NCBI GenBank assembly: GCA_946699065.1
Contig: CAMPDV010000191.1
Location: 248,001 to 312,000 of the forward strand
Source of the DNA: Loxodes magnus
Taxonomy: Eukaryota > Ciliophora > Karyorelictea > Loxodida > Loxodidae
DNA length: 64,000 nt
Direction: 5' to 3'
Below, one piece after another: positions 60,101 through 64,000 of this stretch. Positions within the stretch are counted from its first letter, which is position 1; the number at the start of each line of letters is the position of its first letter. The notes below the pieces were generated by a model. That model did not search any database, was not told the origin of the DNA, and was given only the letters and a program-made list of their open reading frames with translations. A program made the translations under genes and the position numbers.

Positions 60101-63100
60101 ATGGCTTTCAGAGATAATCTGATTATTTAAAATTATAAAGAACAATAGAAATAGAATTGTGAGATAGAGAGGGTTTAATTAGATAGATCTTAGAATTAAG
60201 AATAACCTTTATAAAGGTAGAGAAAATGTATCTATATTCCAGATTAGAGTCCAAATAAATTAGTATAAAATTTGAATAAAAACAGTGAAAGACAAAGTTA
60301 AGATACACTTTAAATATCTTAGAGATCATAAGAAGAATTTATTACTAATTATAATAATTTTTAAGAATAGCAATGCAACTTTCAGAAGTTATCTATTAGT
60401 TAAGAGACAAATCAGATTGAAAAAAGTATCAATCAGCCTACTTAGACGCTAATACAAAGAAAAAATTCTTACTAAGAAAGATATAATAAAGCAATGATAC
60501 ACAAAAAAGCTGGGAAAGTTAAATAGACAGATATAAGCTTAAATGAAGTTTGTGTATGTTGTTAAAATAAAATAGAAGGAAAACAATTTAGTTTATGTTG
60601 CTAGTTAGACGAATTAGTTTCATTAGGAATAGGATATCCTCTTTATTTCACTTATTTAAAGTATCTAATTTATTAGATGCTTATTGTCTTTGCTTTTAAC
60701 TTACCCATACTTGTCATTTGCTTTACCAAAGGAAAATATAAAAATAAAGATTTTTTAAAAAATAGTTCAGTAGTATCCTATTGGTAAAAAGAAGAATGGA
60801 GATACAATATTCCTGAGTGGTTTGGCCTTTTACATTTAATAGTCATAATAACAATGTTTATAGGATATATCAAACTCAAGTAATTAACCTTCAATTATAC
60901 TTTTTAACTTATTTAGAAACAAAAGAGTCCTTCTAAATACTCAGTCTGACTTAAAAACCTAGGACCTAGCTTTAACTACCAAGAGCTGCAGTAATATTTG
61001 GAGGAAAGTATAATTAACCATAAAAATAAGCCAGTAGTAGTAGAAAAAATCCTAATTCCTGCAAGTTTGCCTTAATTAGTAAAATACTAAAAGTAATGAA
61101 CTAAGTTTAATATATTAAAATGGAAATTGGAAAGTCAAAGTAATTCTAGGTGTTAAAGATTTAAAAACTTTGTATTATGTTGTAAAAAAAACTACAATGT
61201 AGATTACCTATAATAGAGAATTAACTAACTAGAAATAGAAATTAAGAAAAAAATAGATGAGATTGATGAATTTAATTAAGAAAGTCAGGAAAAGTGATAA
61301 ATTCAATAAGCAATTGTATCATTTCAAAAATAGGAAGATGCTTTAGCAGTTCTAGAAAAGTATGGAGGTACAATCTGGTAAAGAATCTTTAAGTAATTTA
61401 TAAGAAAAGTACTTGCTATTTTTCGAAAAGATAATTAAATATTGTTTAAAAATTAGTATCTCATTTAAGCAGAAGAAGCTCCTGAACCAAGCGATATTAA
61501 TTGGGAAAATCTTGGAGGAACTTGGAAAAGAAAGAAAGCTAAAATAATATTAGCATATATTTTCTTTCTAAGTTCGCTGAGTTTTTGAATAGTATTGCTA
61601 ATAAAATTATTTGAAAACTAATAAATAATTAGTATAGGACCTTTAGTTATTATGGTAACAAATTGAATATTTGTATATGAAATAGAAGCAATCACAAAAA
61701 TGGAAAGACATGATACTTATACTAGATATTTAGCATCAATTACAAATAAAAAAACCATCCTGTAAAGTTTAGTAGGCACTCTAATAATGTTTATTTTCTT
61801 TATTAACTTATTTTTCTTTAGAAACTTTTTCATTTAAATTGAGAAAATATTCTAATGTTATATCGCATTTGCTATTGAGATTTGTATTTAGATCTTTATG
61901 CCTCAGTCAATATGAAAGTTTATTAAGAAGAAAAGATTAAAGTATGGCTTAAGAAATAAGAAAATCTCTTAGTAAGAAGCTAATAAAATAGCTGAAGATG
62001 AGGAATTTGATATCTCTTCTAGATATTCTGATATTAATAAAATATTAATTGTTTGCTTTGTTTACGCTGCCATTTTTCCATTCGGTTTCATTTTAGCACT
62101 TGCTTTGTTCGTTCTTATATACTGGATTGACAAAAGAAACTTACTAAGAAAATATTCAAAACCTAAAGAAATTTCTGATCACCTAAATACTTGTAACATT
62201 GATAAAATTCCTATTTTTATGTTGCTTTATTCAGTCTGTGGCTTCTCTTTTTTCACATTTAACGAATCTGAAGGTTAATATTACTTATTGATAGCAATTT
62301 TTTTCCCCCTTATTCTAATTTTCGTTCCTGTGAATAAACTATTTTGCTGCTTAAGAAAAAAGCGTTAGAGGTTATTGAGAAGTAATAAGAAGGAAAAAGA
62401 AGAAAACTTTTATAGAAACTAATTCTTGTAATTCTAAAATGTAAGGTACTAATACAGGATTATGAAAGATCATACCCAGTTACTTAGAAAAGAGGATGGA
62501 ATTAATGATTATCACTATTAGGTAATTTTTCATTTTTAGCGGAAAAATCATAAAGCAAAGAGGAAAAATAGAAAATAATAGAACTAAAAAATAAATTAGA
62601 GTCTTAGTTAGATCTAAGAGTTAATATTTAGTAATATGCTTCTTAAAAACTTCCGCCTTAAACATAAAATCACCTTATAAGTCAATAATATTAAGAGCGA
62701 ATTAAGTCATAACTATCTAGTTAACCTTTCTCAGATGACTAGAACAGCTATTAAATTATTGATAATCAGATACTTTTATAGGGTACTTAGATTATGTATC
62801 AGTAACTATAAATGTTATAAGAAGAAGATTGGGGATCGAAAATGGGTTAGCTATTATTAATGTCAGTCAAAAGTATCTAGAAACGAAAATAGAAATAAAA
62901 ATAAAACTTAGAGTTGTTTAATCAAATGTAAAATATCAAATCAAAAGGTAATAATAAGAAAAAACAACTCTAGTAGTAAATAATATTTTATGCTTCAAAT
63001 TGCAAGGATTAAGCAAATTAAATGTAAGAAAAAAATGAAAAAATGCCTGCTAAATAAGCTAAATAATAATCCAGTATGAAAGAAAAGCGATAAGATATAA

Positions 63101-63888
63101 AAAGTTCTTCCTTTCCCAAACTAAGAAAAAGTTAAAGTTAAGACTAACTAAATGAATACAAAAACTAAAATAAATAAGAAATTTAAAGTTAATACAAGCG
63201 TTAAAAATAAGAAATGAATAATACATACGAGAGTTAAGGTATTCTTAAAAGTGAAAATGATTACAAAAGTTTAAATAGATTTATTGGTAATTAAAGATAG
63301 GAAAGTTAAATTTTTACAGAAAGCTAAAACTAATTTCATTCAAAGTAAGAATAGAAAGATAATATAAAGCCAGAGTAAAAATATTACAGTTAGAATCCTT
63401 ATCCAAAAGAATCTAATTCTAATTATTATTTTGCTTAAACAAACCGAGATGAGAATCTTTTATATAGATGTCAATTAAAAAAATTTTCTGAAAAGTCTGA
63501 GCAAATTTTAAATTAAATTTCTATAAGCCTGGAAGAAACTTCCTAAACAAAGTTATAATTTCCAGGCTTTTACAATAGATAAAGCAACGAAGTGATTTTG
63601 TAAATAGAAGATTATAACAGTAGTAAATATTTTTAAGAAACCTTGCCAAAAAAAAACAAGCAGGAATTAAGAAAAAAAAAACTTATAGCCTTAAAGTTAT
63701 AAACAAAAGTTAAATTTTAATTTAATATATATAAACTTGCTTAATTTTTAATTTTATTTATAAAACAAAAAGAGATAAACATTAACTTGAATAAATCATA
63801 TTAATAATAAATTTTTTTTTTGCTTGATATAAGTTTATTATATCAGAAGAATATTTTAAAAAATATAGCTACGAATTTAGAAGATTGA
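60101..63888 (+). CDS. OSCA/TMEM63-type mechanosensitive ion channel (CSC1-like)
   Basis: Frame from ATG 60101 (MAFRDNLIIQNYKEQQ) to TGA at 63886, joined across a proposed 17-bp intron at 62441-62457: 1,257 codons. Residues 1-170 are polar with Cys pairs (CVCCQNKIEG, FSLCCQLD). Two membrane segments follow (about 178-205 and 240-260). A cytosolic loop has YSVWLKNLG and AIVSFQKQEDALAVLEKYGG (RRM-like, as in the family) and the hallmark EAPEPSDINWENLGGTWK near 456. About seven hydrophobic segments to about residue 750 include FPFGFILALALFVLIYWID. The long Gln/Ser-rich tail is ciliate-specific. OSCA/TMEM63 proteins are cation channels opened by membrane tension. Trp is TGA (LSFWIV) and TGG (IYWID). 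The last ~60 codons are AT-rich and the end is uncertain. Confidence 0.85.
62441..62457 (+). other. Proposed 17-bp spliceosomal intron in the OSCA gene
   Basis: GTAAGGTACTAATACAG: GT...AG ends with a TACTAAT branch-point-like core. Before it the frame is phase 2 of the window (ending FQN); after it only phase 1 is protein-like (DYERSYPVTQKRG). Removing exactly these 17 bases joins the two. A one-base indel could give the same phase change, but the splice-like motif at the spot argues for an intron. Confidence 0.65.
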
Positions 63889-64000
63889 TTATTAAAAAGC
63901 TATTAAAAGTTCTATTTTTTAAACATTTATTATATTTTCTTACTTTTTATAAATAAAATAAAGATTCTTAATTAATCATTAATTATATGAATAAAATAGG
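63889..64000. other. AT-rich window end
   Basis: Low-complexity A/T sequence after the OSCA frame. Nothing recognised. Confidence 0.5.

Noticed and set aside
60123..60329. Minus-strand 68-codon frame
   Set aside because: Antisense to the N-terminus of the OSCA gene.
62504..62540. A second GT...AG candidate (18 bp, GTAATTTTTC...TTTAG near 62521) in the OSCA gene
   Set aside because: It does not change phase, and the frame after the 17-bp intron reads through it as GNFSFLAEK without a stop.
1..64000. Tetrahymena- or Paramecium-type code with the TGA-containing genes taken as pseudogenes
   Set aside because: TGA sits at conserved Trp sites in MORN repeats, the OSCA channel, the REJ paralogs and the LINE, and alternates with TGG; pseudogene decay would place it at random.

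Overview
The window looks like nuclear DNA of a ciliate whose genetic code has no dedicated stop codons. It is very AT-rich. Under the standard code almost nothing is open. With TAA and TAG read as Gln, and TGA read as Trp inside genes but as stop at gene ends, long proteins with recognisable domains appear. The clearest case is the MORN-repeat gene near 54.6-58 kb, where the conserved Trp of the repeat is TGG in some repeats and TGA in others. This code, LINE copies in the same DNA, and a possible 17-bp intron fit a karyorelict such as Loxodes. A heterotrich such as Condylostoma is the main alternative. The organism is an inference; no rRNA is present to settle it.

Layout. 0.6-6.1 kb: one nearly full-length, frame-damaged non-LTR retrotransposon on the minus strand (CCHC ORF1, APE endonuclease, reverse transcriptase, C-terminal CCHC finger). 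8.4-12.2 kb and 17.6-21.4 kb: two inverted copies of a unit holding a ~1,060-residue REJ/polycystin-1-like membrane protein gene that converges on a tRNA-Asn(GTT). A third copy of the unit lies at 29.0-33.0 kb, and a truncated dead copy without a tRNA at 40.2-43.0 kb. The 5.5-kb loop between the inverted arms holds one long TGA-free frame of doubtful status.

23.7-26.8 kb, 37.1-39.4 kb, 44.8-46.1 kb, 48.6-54.4 kb and 58.2-59.0 kb carry retroelement pieces. Most are short ORF1-only elements (coiled coil plus CCHC knuckle) that share 5' and/or 3' terminal structures with the full-length LINE. A separate GC-rich ~305-bp repeat occurs three times (6.8, 22.8 and 49.7 kb).

Other host genes are a kelch-like protein (43.5-44.6 kb, minus), an unrecognised ~557-residue protein (50.2-51.8 kb, minus), a MORN plus leucine-rich-repeat protein (54.6-58.0 kb, plus) and an OSCA/TMEM63-type mechanosensitive channel (60.1-63.9 kb, plus). 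No operons or CRISPR arrays were seen. All translations were made by eye, so small frame errors are possible.
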